Assembly: GCA_013002305.1 (NCBI GenBank)
Contig: JABDKG010000053.1
Location: forward strand, 1 to 64,000
Length of the DNA: 64,000 bases
Direction of reading: 5' to 3'
Source of the DNA: Hellea sp.
Lineage (GTDB): Bacteria; Pseudomonadota; Alphaproteobacteria; Caulobacterales; Maricaulaceae
Shown: piece by piece, positions 21,032 through 31,128 of the stretch
Position numbering within the stretch: the stretch's first letter is position 1
Layout: each line of letters starts with the position of its first letter
Translations under genes and position numbers: made by a program
Notes under the pieces: model-generated
Seen by the model: the letters and a program-made list of their open reading frames with translations, nothing else
What the model was told of the DNA's origin: nothing
Database searches by the model: none

Positions 21032-22039
21032 ATGAAAATGGAGGCAAAATTGCCAGCTTTTCCGAAAACGCGCCTACGGCGCCCTAGGTTGAATAGGTTT
21101 TCGAGACGTCTCGTACAGGAAAATCAACTCACGGTCAGTGACTTAATCTGGAATATTATTATTTCTGATGGGCCTGACCCACGAGACCCTGTTCCGAGCC
21201 TTCCGGGTGTAGATCGCGTCAATATAGATGAGGCCGTCAAAGATGCTCGGCGTGCGTTATCTCTCGGTATTCCGGCAATTGCATTGTTCCCGCATATTGA
21301 GTCAGACCTTAAGGACCCTGTTGGGACTGAAGCTTTGAATCCCGAAGGCTTGGTCCCTCGTACTATTCGCGCTATCAAATCAGAAGTTCCAGAACTCGGA
21401 ATCATCGTCGACGTTGCACTCGATCCATTTACGGATCATGGTCATGACGGCGTGATCGCGGGCGACGAGATTATCAATGACATTACGGTCGAAGCTCTCG
21501 CAGATGGCGCTATTATCCTGGCAGACGCGGGCGCGGACATAGTCGCCCCTTCGGATATGATGGACGGGCGCGTGGCCGCTATCCGTCAGAGACTCGACCA
21601 ACATGGACATCACAATGTTATGATCATGTCGTACGCTGCAAAATATGCGTCCGGTTTTTATGGCCCTTATCGAGATGCGATCGGAACTTCAGCTGTTCTC
21701 AAGGGTGACAAACGAACCTACCAAATGGATCCTGCCAATAGCAATGAAGCCCTACGCGAAATCGCGCTCGACATCGAAGAAGGCGCGGACATGGTCATGA
21801 TCAAACCCGGCATGCCATATCTTGATATAATTTACCGGATTAAGTCCGAATTCATGATGCCGACATTCGCCTTTCAAGTCAGCGGCGAAGCCGCAATGAT
21901 CAGGGCGGCCGCTGAAAATGGCTGGATTGATGAGAAACGCGTCATTTTGGAAAGCTTGATAAGCTTTAAAAGAGCTGGATGTGACGGCGTTCTCACTTAT
22001 TTCGCTCCTAATGTCGCCGAATGGATAAACGAAGACTAA
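21032..22039 (+). CDS. hemB: Delta-aminolevulinic acid dehydratase (porphobilinogen synthase)
   Basis: RRPRLNRFSRRLVQENQLTVSDLIW; MIMSYAAKYASGFYGPYRDA; MIKPGMPYLDII. Confidence 0.96.
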   Translation: MKMEAKLPAFPKTRLRRPRLNRFSRRLVQENQLTVSDLIWNIIISDGPDPRDPVPSLPGVDRVNIDEAVKDARRALSLGIPAIALFPHIESDLKDPVGTEALNPEGLVPRTIRAIKSEVPELGIIVDVALDPFTDHGHDGVIAGDEIINDITVEALADGAIILADAGADIVAPSDMMDGRVAAIRQRLDQHGHHNVMIMSYAAKYASGFYGPYRDAIGTSAVLKGDKRTYQMDPANSNEALREIALDIEEGADMVMIKPGMPYLDIIYRIKSEFMMPTFAFQVSGEAAMIRAAAENGWIDEKRVILESLISFKRAGCDGVLTYFAPNVAEWINED

Positions 22040-23067
22040 CGGCGATATTGCCCCGGCGTAACATCGTACCAATTTTTAAAGGCCCGCGTGAAAGCTGCTT
22101 GATCGCTATACCAGAGACTCTGTGCGATTTGCGCTAATGGCACATTTTCCGTTATCAAACTATCACTGAGATCTTTCTTAACCTGCTCGCTAATCGCTCG
22201 AAATGACGTCTGATTGTCCTTTAATCGACGCTTAAGTGAACGAACTGGCTGGTCCAGTTCTCTTGCGACAATTTCGATGGAAGGTTTTTCGGATTGGATA
22301 ATCTCGCGGATCTTCTGTTCGACCCGAAACTGAAGACTATCCAGCCCATTGTGAGACGCCAAAACGGTTTCATGCTTTGCCCGTAGTATGGCCAATTTTG
22401 CCGGATTGGCAGTCGGCAACGGCATATTGAGAATTCCACTTTCCAATTCTACCGTATAATCAGCAGCATCAAATTCTACCGGACATCCAAACATCCGTTC
22501 ATATTCTCCAGCCAGGTTTTTCTGACTAAGCTGATGGCGAAGCGATACTTTACGAACGCCCCGACCAAACCCCCAAGCCAGCCAATTTATCGTATAAACA
22601 TAATTTGTAAGAACATAGTCGTTTACTAGACAATATTTATGGTCCGATTCCGGCCCGAAATTAGGTAACCAAATGAACCGCGCTTCAACCTTGTCGCCAG
22701 AATTTTCTTTAATCAAATGCAGAACCCCGATCGTGTGAACAAGGCCAGCATAACGCCTGTTTATAAAGGCCGCTTCTTCGAGATCCTGACAAAAGCCCAG
22801 TATGTTACCGACAGTGTTATAGGTTGCGATTCGAAATCGTGCGCCAGCATGCAGTCCAACGACTGGATTATTGAGGTTTTTCTTGGCAAAATTTAGCAGG
22901 TCAGACAAATCACCTAGCGAGACCCTTTCCTTCGGATGAGGCCTGGTCGAAGGATCAATGGCTAACTCAGCGAATAATTCTGCTTGGTCCACACCTAATT
23001 GTATCAGTATTTTCGCAACTTCGATCAGGTAAGCGCGCGCAACTGTTATGTGTCCAATATTCTTCAT
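22036..23067 (-). CDS. AraC family transcriptional regulator
   Basis: C-terminal HTH SLKRRLKDNQTSFRAISEQVKKDLS...AQIAQSLWYSDQAAFTRAFKNWYDVTPGQYR. Confidence 0.92.
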   Translation of the reverse strand: MKNIGHITVARAYLIEVAKILIQLGVDQAELFAELAIDPSTRPHPKERVSLGDLSDLLNFAKKNLNNPVVGLHAGARFRIATYNTVGNILGFCQDLEEAAFINRRYAGLVHTIGVLHLIKENSGDKVEARFIWLPNFGPESDHKYCLVNDYVLTNYVYTINWLAWGFGRGVRKVSLRHQLSQKNLAGEYERMFGCPVEFDAADYTVELESGILNMPLPTANPAKLAILRAKHETVLASHNGLDSLQFRVEQKIREIIQSEKPSIEIVARELDQPVRSLKRRLKDNQTSFRAISEQVKKDLSDSLITENVPLAQIAQSLWYSDQAAFTRAFKNWYDVTPGQYRR

Positions 23068-23196
23068 TTATGCCGATTAACAAATTTGGCCCAAAATGAC
23101 AAAAACTTTATGCCAAAATTACAATTCATGAACTTCAATTAGCGTACTAAGGAATTTAAGCGCAATTCCAAATGCTAGGGGCACCGCATTTGGGTT

Positions 23197-23230
23197 TAGG
23201 CCGGGAGGGTAGCAATCGAATCCCGGCCTA
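23197..23230 (-). terminator. Inverted repeat, probable terminator/mRNA 3' hairpin of the gene at 23249-24118
   Basis: TAGGCCGGGA-N14-TCCCGGCCTA; perfect 10-bp stem downstream of the minus-strand gene, but no clear T-tract. Confidence 0.5.
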
Positions 23231-23248
23231 CGCGTTTTCGCTATTTAC

Positions 23249-24103
23249 TTAAGTAAGCCGTGCAACGAGGCTAGACGTATCCCAGCGATTTCCACCCATG
23301 GCCTGAATTTCTTCATAATAGCCGTCGACCAACCGTGTCATCGTCAGCTTTGCGCCGATCTGGTCCGCCGTCCGGAGTGCAATCCCCAGATCTTTTCTCA
23401 TCCAATCCACAGCGAAGCCAAATTCAAACATTCCTTCATCCATGGTGACCGCGCGATTGTCCATTTGCCAGCTTTGGGCCGCGCCCTTGCCAATTGCCTC
23501 TAATACTTTTTCCATCTTTAAACCGGCCTTTTGTGCAAAATGGACGCCTTCAGCTAAGCCCTGCAATAATCCAGCTATGCAAATCTGATTGATCATTTTT
23601 GTCATTTGCCCGGCCCCGCTATCACCCATCAGCGTCGTGGCTTTGGCATAAGCACCCATGATCGGGAGTGCCGCATCATAATCAGCCTGATCGCCGCCGC
23701 ACATAATGGTGAGTTGACCATTTTTTGCGCCAATTTCTCCGCCTGATATTGGCGCATCCACAAAACCGATATCCCGCGCTTTGGCATCAGTGTAACATTT
23801 GCGCGCACACTCGGCTGATGCCGTTGTATGATCGATTATGATAGTGCCCGATCGTATGACAGAAAGTGCCTCCCCCACCACTTCATAAACATCGGCATCA
23901 TCACCGACGCAAATTGCGACAAAATCTGCCTCGCGAACTGCATTAGCAATCGAATCGGCGGTGAGACCTTCATATTCCTCGTGCCATTTATCTGCAGTTG
24001 AGCGCGTACGATTCCAGATAGTAACCGCGTGACCGGCATTAGCTAAATGCCCCGCCATGGGATAGCCCATAACGCCAAGCCCCAAAAATGCGCACTTCGC
24101 CAT
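23249..24103 (-). CDS. NAD(P)-dependent beta-hydroxyacid dehydrogenase (3-hydroxyisobutyrate dehydrogenase family)
   Basis: AFLGLGVMGYPMAGHLANAGHAVTIWNRT; FVDAPISGGEIGAKNGQLTIM; GSGAGQMTKMINQ-type motif. Start taken at internal M6 (MAKCAFLG). Confidence 0.9.
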   Translation of the reverse strand: MAKCAFLGLGVMGYPMAGHLANAGHAVTIWNRTRSTADKWHEEYEGLTADSIANAVREADFVAICVGDDADVYEVVGEALSVIRSGTIIIDHTTASAECARKCYTDAKARDIGFVDAPISGGEIGAKNGQLTIMCGGDQADYDAALPIMGAYAKATTLMGDSGAGQMTKMINQICIAGLLQGLAEGVHFAQKAGLKMEKVLEAIGKGAAQSWQMDNRAVTMDEGMFEFGFAVDWMRKDLGIALRTADQIGAKLTMTRLVDGYYEEIQAMGGNRWDTSSLVARLT

Positions 24104-26115
24104 TCTTTCATCCTTCAAAATACGAAAACACCTTTAATTATCCTATGAAATCCACGGCTTGCATGATAGCCCTAATCTCTATCACGGGGAGGATAAAACG
24201 GTTGGAAATTGTTGCGGTGACATGGCAAATGTGGGCCACTATGGGGATTATCGCCATAGCCGTATTTCTCTATTTCCGCGAAAAGTTCTCAATTGAGAGT
24301 ATTTCGGTCGGAATCATAGTTGCATTCCTGATTTTTTTCCACTTTTTTGCACCCGCGAATCCCGCAAATCCAAGTGAACCACTTGGAGGTCTGGACTCCA
24401 AAGCCCTCCTCTCAGGTTTCGCAGCGCCAGCACTTATCGCAATTATGGCTTTGTTGGTTGTTGGTCAGGGCATGTATCATACGGGAGCGCTGGAGGGTCC
24501 AATTCTGCGGATTAATAACGCTCTCGAAAAGCGTCCAAGACGTACGCTCGGCATTGTATTCCTCATCGCATTTGCAGTTTCAATGTTCATGAATAATACG
24601 CCCGTCGTTGTGATGTTTATTCCGGTTTTGACGGCCATGGCGTTGAGGATGAGAAGTGCAGCCTCTTACTATATGATGCCGCTAAGTTTTATCTGTATTT
24701 TGGCCGGGATGACGACCCTCATTGGATCTTCAACCAATCTATTGGTCAATGACAAATCGATTGAAATCACAAACACAGAAATGCTCAGTTTTTTCACTCA
24801 ATTTCCGCCTGGAATCATACTCGCAAGTGTTGGAGCGATTTATATTTTGATATTCGCACCAATTTTGCTACCTGCCCGGAAAAGCCTCGAAAATGAAGTC
24901 AGCGAGGCAGGTCGACAATATATTGCTCAAATCGCGATAACACATAATCATCCGCTTCGCGGCGCAAAACCCAGAGCTGGTCTTTATCCAGCTTTGAAGG
25001 ATGTAACGGTGCGAATGATACAGCGCGGCGAAGCTAGCTTGCTCCCGCCATTCGAAGACGCGTTGGAACCAGACGATATTTTGATTGTTGCGGCCACCCG
25101 AAAATCATTGTCCACATTGTTGGCGTCCGACAAACAATATTTGAAGGGCATGCTAAGCATTGCTGGCTTTCATGATGAAAGCCGGGGTGATGGTTCGTCT
25201 GATACGATTGTAATCAGCGAAGCAATAATCGCTCCTGGCTCTCGAATGGTCGGTCGCAACATTGAACAAATTGGGTTTCGGCGCCAAACCGGCACATTGG
25301 TTTTAGGCATCCAACGTCGTACCCGGATGATCCGAAGCCGCATGCTCGATATTAGGTTGGAAGCCGGCGATGTCTTATTGCTGTTCGGATATGAGCGTAA
25401 TATGAGCCATTTGCGAAATAATCGCGATTTACTTCTGCTTGATTGGTCGACAACTGAACTTCCAGATATTCGAAAATCTATGGCTGCGCGGCTAATATTT
25501 GCTGGTACGATAATCACCGCAGCGCTCGGAATATTGCCGATCGAAATTGCGGCAATCGCTGGAGCGCTTGCTATGTTGGCTACAGGCTGCCTCAATATCC
25601 GCCAAGCAGTCCGTGCGCTAGATATGCGTATTTTTCTATTGATTGGCGCCGCCTTTACGATGAGTGTTGCTCTGCAAAACACGGGTGCGGCTGCCTTTCT
25701 GGCTCAACATACTGTTGACGCATTTTTACCGCTTGGAAATTTAGCGCTTATATCTGCGCTTTTCTTGATGATCGCCCTAATGACCAATATTATTTCGAAT
25801 GCTGCAACAGCACTTATTTTTGCACCGATTGCCATTAATATTGCCCACCAAACCCAAGATATTGCGAGTTTAAGTGACATACCAACCGACCAGGGCATTC
25901 CGACAATTGTCATGGTTCTAACTGTCATTTTTGCAGCAAATTGCTGTTTTGCAACCCCTATCGCCTATCAAACAAACTTACTCGTCATGGGGCCCGGGCG
26001 ATATAAATTTGCTGATTTCGTCAAGTTCGGAGTGCCGCTGGTATTCATTATATGGCTGACATTTTGCCTGATGGCCCCTATGTTGATCGAATATTACAAT
26101 GACCCAGCCATTTAA
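24088..26115 (+). CDS. SLC13 family permease with TrkA-C (RCK_C) domains
   Basis: Multiple TM helices; SMFMNNTPVVVMFIPV; SSTNLLV; central TrkA-C-like segment. True start may lie downstream of 24088. Confidence 0.88.
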   Translation: MRTSPFFHPSKYENTFNYPMKSTACMIALISITGRIKRLEIVAVTWQMWATMGIIAIAVFLYFREKFSIESISVGIIVAFLIFFHFFAPANPANPSEPLGGLDSKALLSGFAAPALIAIMALLVVGQGMYHTGALEGPILRINNALEKRPRRTLGIVFLIAFAVSMFMNNTPVVVMFIPVLTAMALRMRSAASYYMMPLSFICILAGMTTLIGSSTNLLVNDKSIEITNTEMLSFFTQFPPGIILASVGAIYILIFAPILLPARKSLENEVSEAGRQYIAQIAITHNHPLRGAKPRAGLYPALKDVTVRMIQRGEASLLPPFEDALEPDDILIVAATRKSLSTLLASDKQYLKGMLSIAGFHDESRGDGSSDTIVISEAIIAPGSRMVGRNIEQIGFRRQTGTLVLGIQRRTRMIRSRMLDIRLEAGDVLLLFGYERNMSHLRNNRDLLLLDWSTTELPDIRKSMAARLIFAGTIITAALGILPIEIAAIAGALAMLATGCLNIRQAVRALDMRIFLLIGAAFTMSVALQNTGAAAFLAQHTVDAFLPLGNLALISALFLMIALMTNIISNAATALIFAPIAINIAHQTQDIASLSDIPTDQGIPTIVMVLTVIFAANCCFATPIAYQTNLLVMGPGRYKFADFVKFGVPLVFIIWLTFCLMAPMLIEYYNDPAI

Positions 26116-26833
26116 TTCGCAAAAACTCCAGTTTTACATGACGATCCCGTCACCTTGCCCTTATTTACCGGAACGAATGGAGCGCAAAATATTTGCACAG
26201 CTCGACCCAATTACAGGTCCCTATCTCAACAATTACCTGACGCATTCCGGGTTTCGTCGATCGCAGAATGTGCTCTATCGACCCGCCTGTGAAAATTGTC
26301 AGGCCTGTCGTTCATTGCGGGTCAAAGCTCCTGAATTTACTCCGACTCGATCGATGAAACGTATTGTAAACCGCAACAAAGATTTAGCAGCTATAGTCTG
26401 TCCTTCTCTTGCAACTGATGAACAATTTGACCTTTTAGCGCGTTACTTAAATTCCCGGCATGCGGGCGGCGGCATGAGCGATATGGATTACGGCCGTTAT
26501 GAAATGATGGTCGAGGAATGTGCCACAGAGTCCCAAATTCTAGAATATCGAAATGCGGAAGGCCGGTTAATTGCCTGCGTGCTGGTTGATGTTCTTATGG
26601 ATGGTTATTCGATGGTCTACAGCTTTTTCGATCCTGATGAAAATGACAGAAGTCTGGGCCATTATATGATTTTAGATCACATCAAACGCTGTCAGGACAG
26701 TGAAATGCTTTGGCTCTATCTTGGCTATTGGGTCAAGGAAAGTCCTAAGATGGACTATAAGGCCCGCTACAAGCCGTGTCAGATCTTGGGAGTGTACGGT
26801 TGGCAGAATCTGGGGAAAGACGATGAAGCGTAG
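26099..26833 (+). CDS. bpt: Aspartate/glutamate leucyltransferase (arginyl-transferase family, Bpt)
   Basis: CPYLPERMERKIFAQLDP...GFRRSQNVLYRPACENCQACRSLRV. Alternative start 26138. Confidence 0.93.
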   Translation: MTQPFNSQKLQFYMTIPSPCPYLPERMERKIFAQLDPITGPYLNNYLTHSGFRRSQNVLYRPACENCQACRSLRVKAPEFTPTRSMKRIVNRNKDLAAIVCPSLATDEQFDLLARYLNSRHAGGGMSDMDYGRYEMMVEECATESQILEYRNAEGRLIACVLVDVLMDGYSMVYSFFDPDENDRSLGHYMILDHIKRCQDSEMLWLYLGYWVKESPKMDYKARYKPCQILGVYGWQNLGKDDEA

Positions 26834-27974
26834 AGAAATATTGTTGGCGGGCGCAGCGCTTGCAACTGGCGGCGGCGTTGCGGGTGTACTTGCCTCAGGA
26901 AAGAAACCTAAACCAAAGCAGAAGGTCCAAACGCCCGCGGACTCGCTCGCGTCCCCGAATATCAGCCGCAATATTAGACAATTGCAAATGGCAACTTCAT
27001 GGCCGAAAGATTTTCCGGGACTTGGCATTATGCCTGTCCGCTTTGCACAAGCCATGAACCAAATGAGTGATGGCCTTATCGAAGTTAAAGTCGCCGCCGC
27101 TGGAGAGATAGTCGGCGCGCTCGAATGTTTTAATGCAACCGCCAGCGGAGGGGTTGATATGTATCACGCCGCTGAATATTATTGGCAAGGCAAATCCAAA
27201 GCATTTTCGTTCTTCACCGCTGTGCCTATGGGTATGACTGCAGCAGAGATCATGGCTTGGACTGAGTTTGGAGGGGGGCAAGAACTTTGGGATGAATTGT
27301 CGGCTGGCTATAATGTCAAAGCGTTTCATGCTGGAAACACAGGCCACCAGACTGGCGGTTGGTTTAAAAAGAAAATGAACACGGTCGAAGATTTTAAAGG
27401 GCTCAATATGCGTATGCCCGGCCTAGGCGGCGAAGTTTTGAAAAGACTTGGGGCGTCCGCTGTGCCGCTACCAGGCGGAGAAATATTTCAAGCCCTACAA
27501 TCTGGAAATATTGATGCAACGGAATGGGTTGGGCCTTGGAATGATTATGCTTTTGGCTTTTATCGGGAAGCCCCCTACTACTACGCGCCTGGCTTTCATG
27601 AGCCCGGCGCGGCACTGGCGCTTGGGATTAATCTTGATGTTTGGAATAGCTTCACCTCTACCGAGCAAGCGATAGTCAAATTCGCATGTAAAGCCGCCAA
27701 TGATAGCAGCATCGCTGAATACACTCATGAAAATGGTCGGGCGCTTAAAATCCTCAAAGATCAGCACAAAATAGAACCTCAGTATTTTTCGCAGGACATC
27801 ATCCGCGCCATTGCCAAAGCCAGTGAAGATGTTGTCGGAGAACTGAGCGCCGCGGACAGTCAAACTAGGCGAATATATGAAAGCTACTTACAAGCGCGCG
27901 AATCCTATCGTGGCTGGACAGAGCTTGGCGACGGACAATATATCCGGGCGCGACGAGAAGGCTTGGATGGATAA
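26823..27974 (+). CDS. TRAP transporter substrate-binding protein (DctP/TakP-like)
   Basis: MKRREILLAGAALATGG twin-arginine-like leader; MATSWPKDFPGLGIMPVRFAQAMNQMSDG; GGEIFQALQSGNIDATEWVGPWND. Confidence 0.93.
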   Translation: MKRREILLAGAALATGGGVAGVLASGKKPKPKQKVQTPADSLASPNISRNIRQLQMATSWPKDFPGLGIMPVRFAQAMNQMSDGLIEVKVAAAGEIVGALECFNATASGGVDMYHAAEYYWQGKSKAFSFFTAVPMGMTAAEIMAWTEFGGGQELWDELSAGYNVKAFHAGNTGHQTGGWFKKKMNTVEDFKGLNMRMPGLGGEVLKRLGASAVPLPGGEIFQALQSGNIDATEWVGPWNDYAFGFYREAPYYYAPGFHEPGAALALGINLDVWNSFTSTEQAIVKFACKAANDSSIAEYTHENGRALKILKDQHKIEPQYFSQDIIRAIAKASEDVVGELSAADSQTRRIYESYLQARESYRGWTELGDGQYIRARREGLDG

Positions 27975-27976
27975 CC

Positions 27977-28663
27977 GTGAACTGGGCTGATTCAGTCGAA
28001 CTTGCAGCATCGTTCTTAAACGGAGCTGGATGGGCTATTTTTCCGCTGCTTGCCTTACCATTTTTGTGCCTCCTTTTACCAAATCAGGGCTTCTTAGAGC
28101 GCATATCCAGCGGCGTCATTTCGACTATCGACATGATTTGTTATGGAATTGGCGAGATCGTCAAATGGGGCCTGCCACTCCTTGTATTGTCTGTCGCTTT
28201 TGGCGTTTTCGCGAAAGAAATATTTGATAAGACTTGGACGCAGCTATTTGAGAGCGCGACATATTTCCATGCTGTTGTCATCATGTTAGGTGCGGCGGCG
28301 ACATTGCTCGCCAATCAACATGTGCGAGTTGATGTTTTTTACCACCGTATGACCCCAAAAAAGAAAGCCCGAATTGACCTTTTGGGCTTTCATTTATTGC
28401 TCATGCCTGTCTGTTTAATATTATTATGGAATGGGAGCGATTACGCCAGTACAGCTTGGATCAATCAGGAAAGCTCCGTAGCCCCTGATGGCATTCCTTT
28501 CAAATATATGCTGATGTCGACTATTGCGCTTTTCAGTTTAACGATGCTGGCGCAAGGCCTAGCGGTTTCTCTACGTGCCGTGAAAGTTTTAAATGACCAA
28601 GCCGAGCCGGATCTACCTAAATCTATAGACCCTCTGTTTCATGCGTCTGAGGGCAATCACTAA
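27977..28663 (+). CDS. TRAP transporter small permease (DctQ)
   Basis: Four-TM small protein with VRVDVFYHRMTPKKKARIDLLG; GTG start; between DctP and DctM. Confidence 0.92.
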   Translation: MNWADSVELAASFLNGAGWAIFPLLALPFLCLLLPNQGFLERISSGVISTIDMICYGIGEIVKWGLPLLVLSVAFGVFAKEIFDKTWTQLFESATYFHAVVIMLGAAATLLANQHVRVDVFYHRMTPKKKARIDLLGFHLLLMPVCLILLWNGSDYASTAWINQESSVAPDGIPFKYMLMSTIALFSLTMLAQGLAVSLRAVKVLNDQAEPDLPKSIDPLFHASEGNH

Positions 28664-30192
28664 TGTTGACATTTCTGGCACTTGGAATGTTCGCCGTTGC
28701 CTGCGCGGCGCTGCTCCGAGGTTATAATGTTGCCTTCACACTTGGCGGCGTTGGAATTTTATTTGCTGCTATTGGAACCGCTCTGGGATATTTTGATTCA
28801 ACGGATATGATAAATCTCCCCGGGCGCATTTATCCTATTATTACGCGGGAAATTTTGATCGCCGTGCCCTTGTTTGTTTTCATGGGCGTCATGCTTGAAA
28901 AGTCTAAGATAGCGGAAGATTTGCTGGAGAGCATGGGCAATTTGTTAGGACCAATGCGCGGCGGCCTAGGGGTTTCGGTCGTAATGGTTGGTGCCCTGCT
29001 CGCTGCGTCCACGGGAATTGTGGGCGCTACGGTCGTCACGATGGGCCTATTGTCTCTTCCGACCATGTTGAAGCGAAATTACGCGCCAGATCTTGCCTCA
29101 GGGGCTATTGCTGCGTCGGGCACACTTGGTCAAATCATTCCGCCATCAATAGTCCTCGTGATACTGGGCGATCAAATGTCCAACGCCAATCAAGAGGCCA
29201 TTCGTAGCCATGGCGCTGATGCCGGACGTGTTGTATCCGTCGGTGATCTATTTGCTGGCGCGCTTATTCCCGGACTAATCCTTGTAGGATTGTACGCCTT
29301 ATACATCGCCATTGTTGCCTTCATGAAGCCTGAAAAAGCGCCGGCTCAGTCATGGCCTCAAAACGTCAACCCGTGGAGATTTGTCGGAGACACCCTCAAA
29401 GCGATGTTGCCACCGCTTCTGCTGATTGTGGCTGTGTTAGGATCAATATTGCTCGGTTACGCCACGCCAACAAGAGGCGCAGCAATTGGGGCTTTAGGTG
29501 CAATCTTGTTGGCGACTTACAAAACAGCGCCGCAAACTTGGGCTCGCTTCGTGGCCGTTATAGCAGTTGCGTCTATGTCAGCCATGATTGCCATAGATGT
29601 GATGGAAATTACGAACCAGATCGCTTTACTCCTTGCTGCCATATCGATGATTTGTGTCGGACTGTCTCTTATTCCGCTTTTAAAAAGCGGCCAACTCGCC
29701 GAAGTCTCCCGGACGACGATGCATATAACCTGCATGGTCTTCGTGATTTTAATTGGCGCGACTATTTTTAGTTTGATTTTTCGCGGTTTTGGCGGCGATG
29801 AATTAGTGGCGGGATGGTTAGATGCTGCCCCCGGCGGTATGTGGGGAGCCTTTGCACTTGTCATGCTCGTCATGTTTTTCCTGGGCTTCTTTCTCGATTT
29901 TATCGAGATCACATTCGTGGTTGTACCACTCGTCGCACCGCCGCTGCTGGCCGCTGGTATGGATCCAGTCTGGCTAGGAATATTGATGGCGCTCAATCTG
30001 CAAACCAGCTTTCTCACCCCGCCCTTTGGATTTGCGCTTTTCTACTTACGCGGCGTTTCCCCGCCGGAAGTCACGACAACGGCATTATATCGCGGCGTTA
30101 TTCCGTTCATTGCTATTCAATTTATTGTTATTCTGATGGTTGTGTTCTGGCCGGAACTTGCAACTTCGCTACCTGAAAAGATGTTAAACTGA
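28663..30192 (+). CDS. TRAP transporter large permease (DctM)
   Basis: VPLFVFMGVMLEKSKIAEDLLESM; GTLGQIIPPSIVLVILGDQ; NLQTSFLTPPFGFALFYLRG. Confidence 0.95.
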   Translation: MLTFLALGMFAVACAALLRGYNVAFTLGGVGILFAAIGTALGYFDSTDMINLPGRIYPIITREILIAVPLFVFMGVMLEKSKIAEDLLESMGNLLGPMRGGLGVSVVMVGALLAASTGIVGATVVTMGLLSLPTMLKRNYAPDLASGAIAASGTLGQIIPPSIVLVILGDQMSNANQEAIRSHGADAGRVVSVGDLFAGALIPGLILVGLYALYIAIVAFMKPEKAPAQSWPQNVNPWRFVGDTLKAMLPPLLLIVAVLGSILLGYATPTRGAAIGALGAILLATYKTAPQTWARFVAVIAVASMSAMIAIDVMEITNQIALLLAAISMICVGLSLIPLLKSGQLAEVSRTTMHITCMVFVILIGATIFSLIFRGFGGDELVAGWLDAAPGGMWGAFALVMLVMFFLGFFLDFIEITFVVVPLVAPPLLAAGMDPVWLGILMALNLQTSFLTPPFGFALFYLRGVSPPEVTTTALYRGVIPFIAIQFIVILMVVFWPELATSLPEKMLN

Positions 30193-30977
30193 TGATCACA
30201 ATTGCAACATGGAATGTAAATTCGATCCGGACGCGAATGCACGCCGTCACGAAATGGCTTAAGGAAGCTGATCCCGATGTGGTTTGCCTTCAGGAAATCA
30301 AAGCCATGACAGAAAATTTTCCGTTTATGGAGATTGAGGCGCTTGGCTACAATATCGAAATCCTCGGGCAAAAATCCTATAATGGGGTCGCTATTCTCTC
30401 GAAACGGCCATTCGATGAAATTAGCAAGGGCCTACCCGGCGACGAAACCGATGAACAAGCACGGTACATCGAGGCTGTCATTGCAGGTGAAAACGGCCCG
30501 TTTCGCGTGGCTACAATCTATCTTCCAAATGGCAATCCAGCCCCAGGCCCTAAGTATGACTATAAATTGGATTGGATGGATCGTCTTAAAGTTCATGCAA
30601 AGGGACTGTTAAAATTTGAAGAACCGATCGTTTTAGCGGGTGACTATAATGTTATTCCCGAGGAAAAGGACGTCTACGCACCAAAAGAGTGGCTGACCGA
30701 AGCACTATTTCTCCCCCAAACCCGGTCTAAGTTTCGAGAAATTTTAAATCTTGGCTATACAGAAGCCTTTGAACAAATGGATGGCCGGGCCGGACAATAT
30801 ACGTTCTGGGATTATCAACGCGGCGCGTGGCAAAACAATGAAGGCATTCGCATTGATCACTTACTATTATCACCGCAAGCCGCTGATAAAATCGTAAATT
30901 TCGAAATTCATAAAGCCACTCGAGACGGCATTAAACCGTCTGACCATGTGCCTGTAGTCGGGATATTTGATTTGTAG
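30192..30977 (+). CDS. xth: Exodeoxyribonuclease III
   Basis: ATWNVNSIRTRM, VVCLQEIKA, YLPNGNP, AGDYNVIPEEKDVY, RIDHLLLS, PSDHVPV. Confidence 0.95.
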   Translation: MITIATWNVNSIRTRMHAVTKWLKEADPDVVCLQEIKAMTENFPFMEIEALGYNIEILGQKSYNGVAILSKRPFDEISKGLPGDETDEQARYIEAVIAGENGPFRVATIYLPNGNPAPGPKYDYKLDWMDRLKVHAKGLLKFEEPIVLAGDYNVIPEEKDVYAPKEWLTEALFLPQTRSKFREILNLGYTEAFEQMDGRAGQYTFWDYQRGAWQNNEGIRIDHLLLSPQAADKIVNFEIHKATRDGIKPSDHVPVVGIFDL

Positions 30978-31128
30978 GGACAGATAATTTCAACAAATAA
31001 TTCGCCCATCAAGGATCGAAAAATTTACGATAGTCATGATGATTATTGCCGCCTCATTGTTCAGTTGGCAAATCCATACTTAAAACATTCGAAGCGTTTT
31101 AAAAACTGGGAGAACAACTCAAATATAC

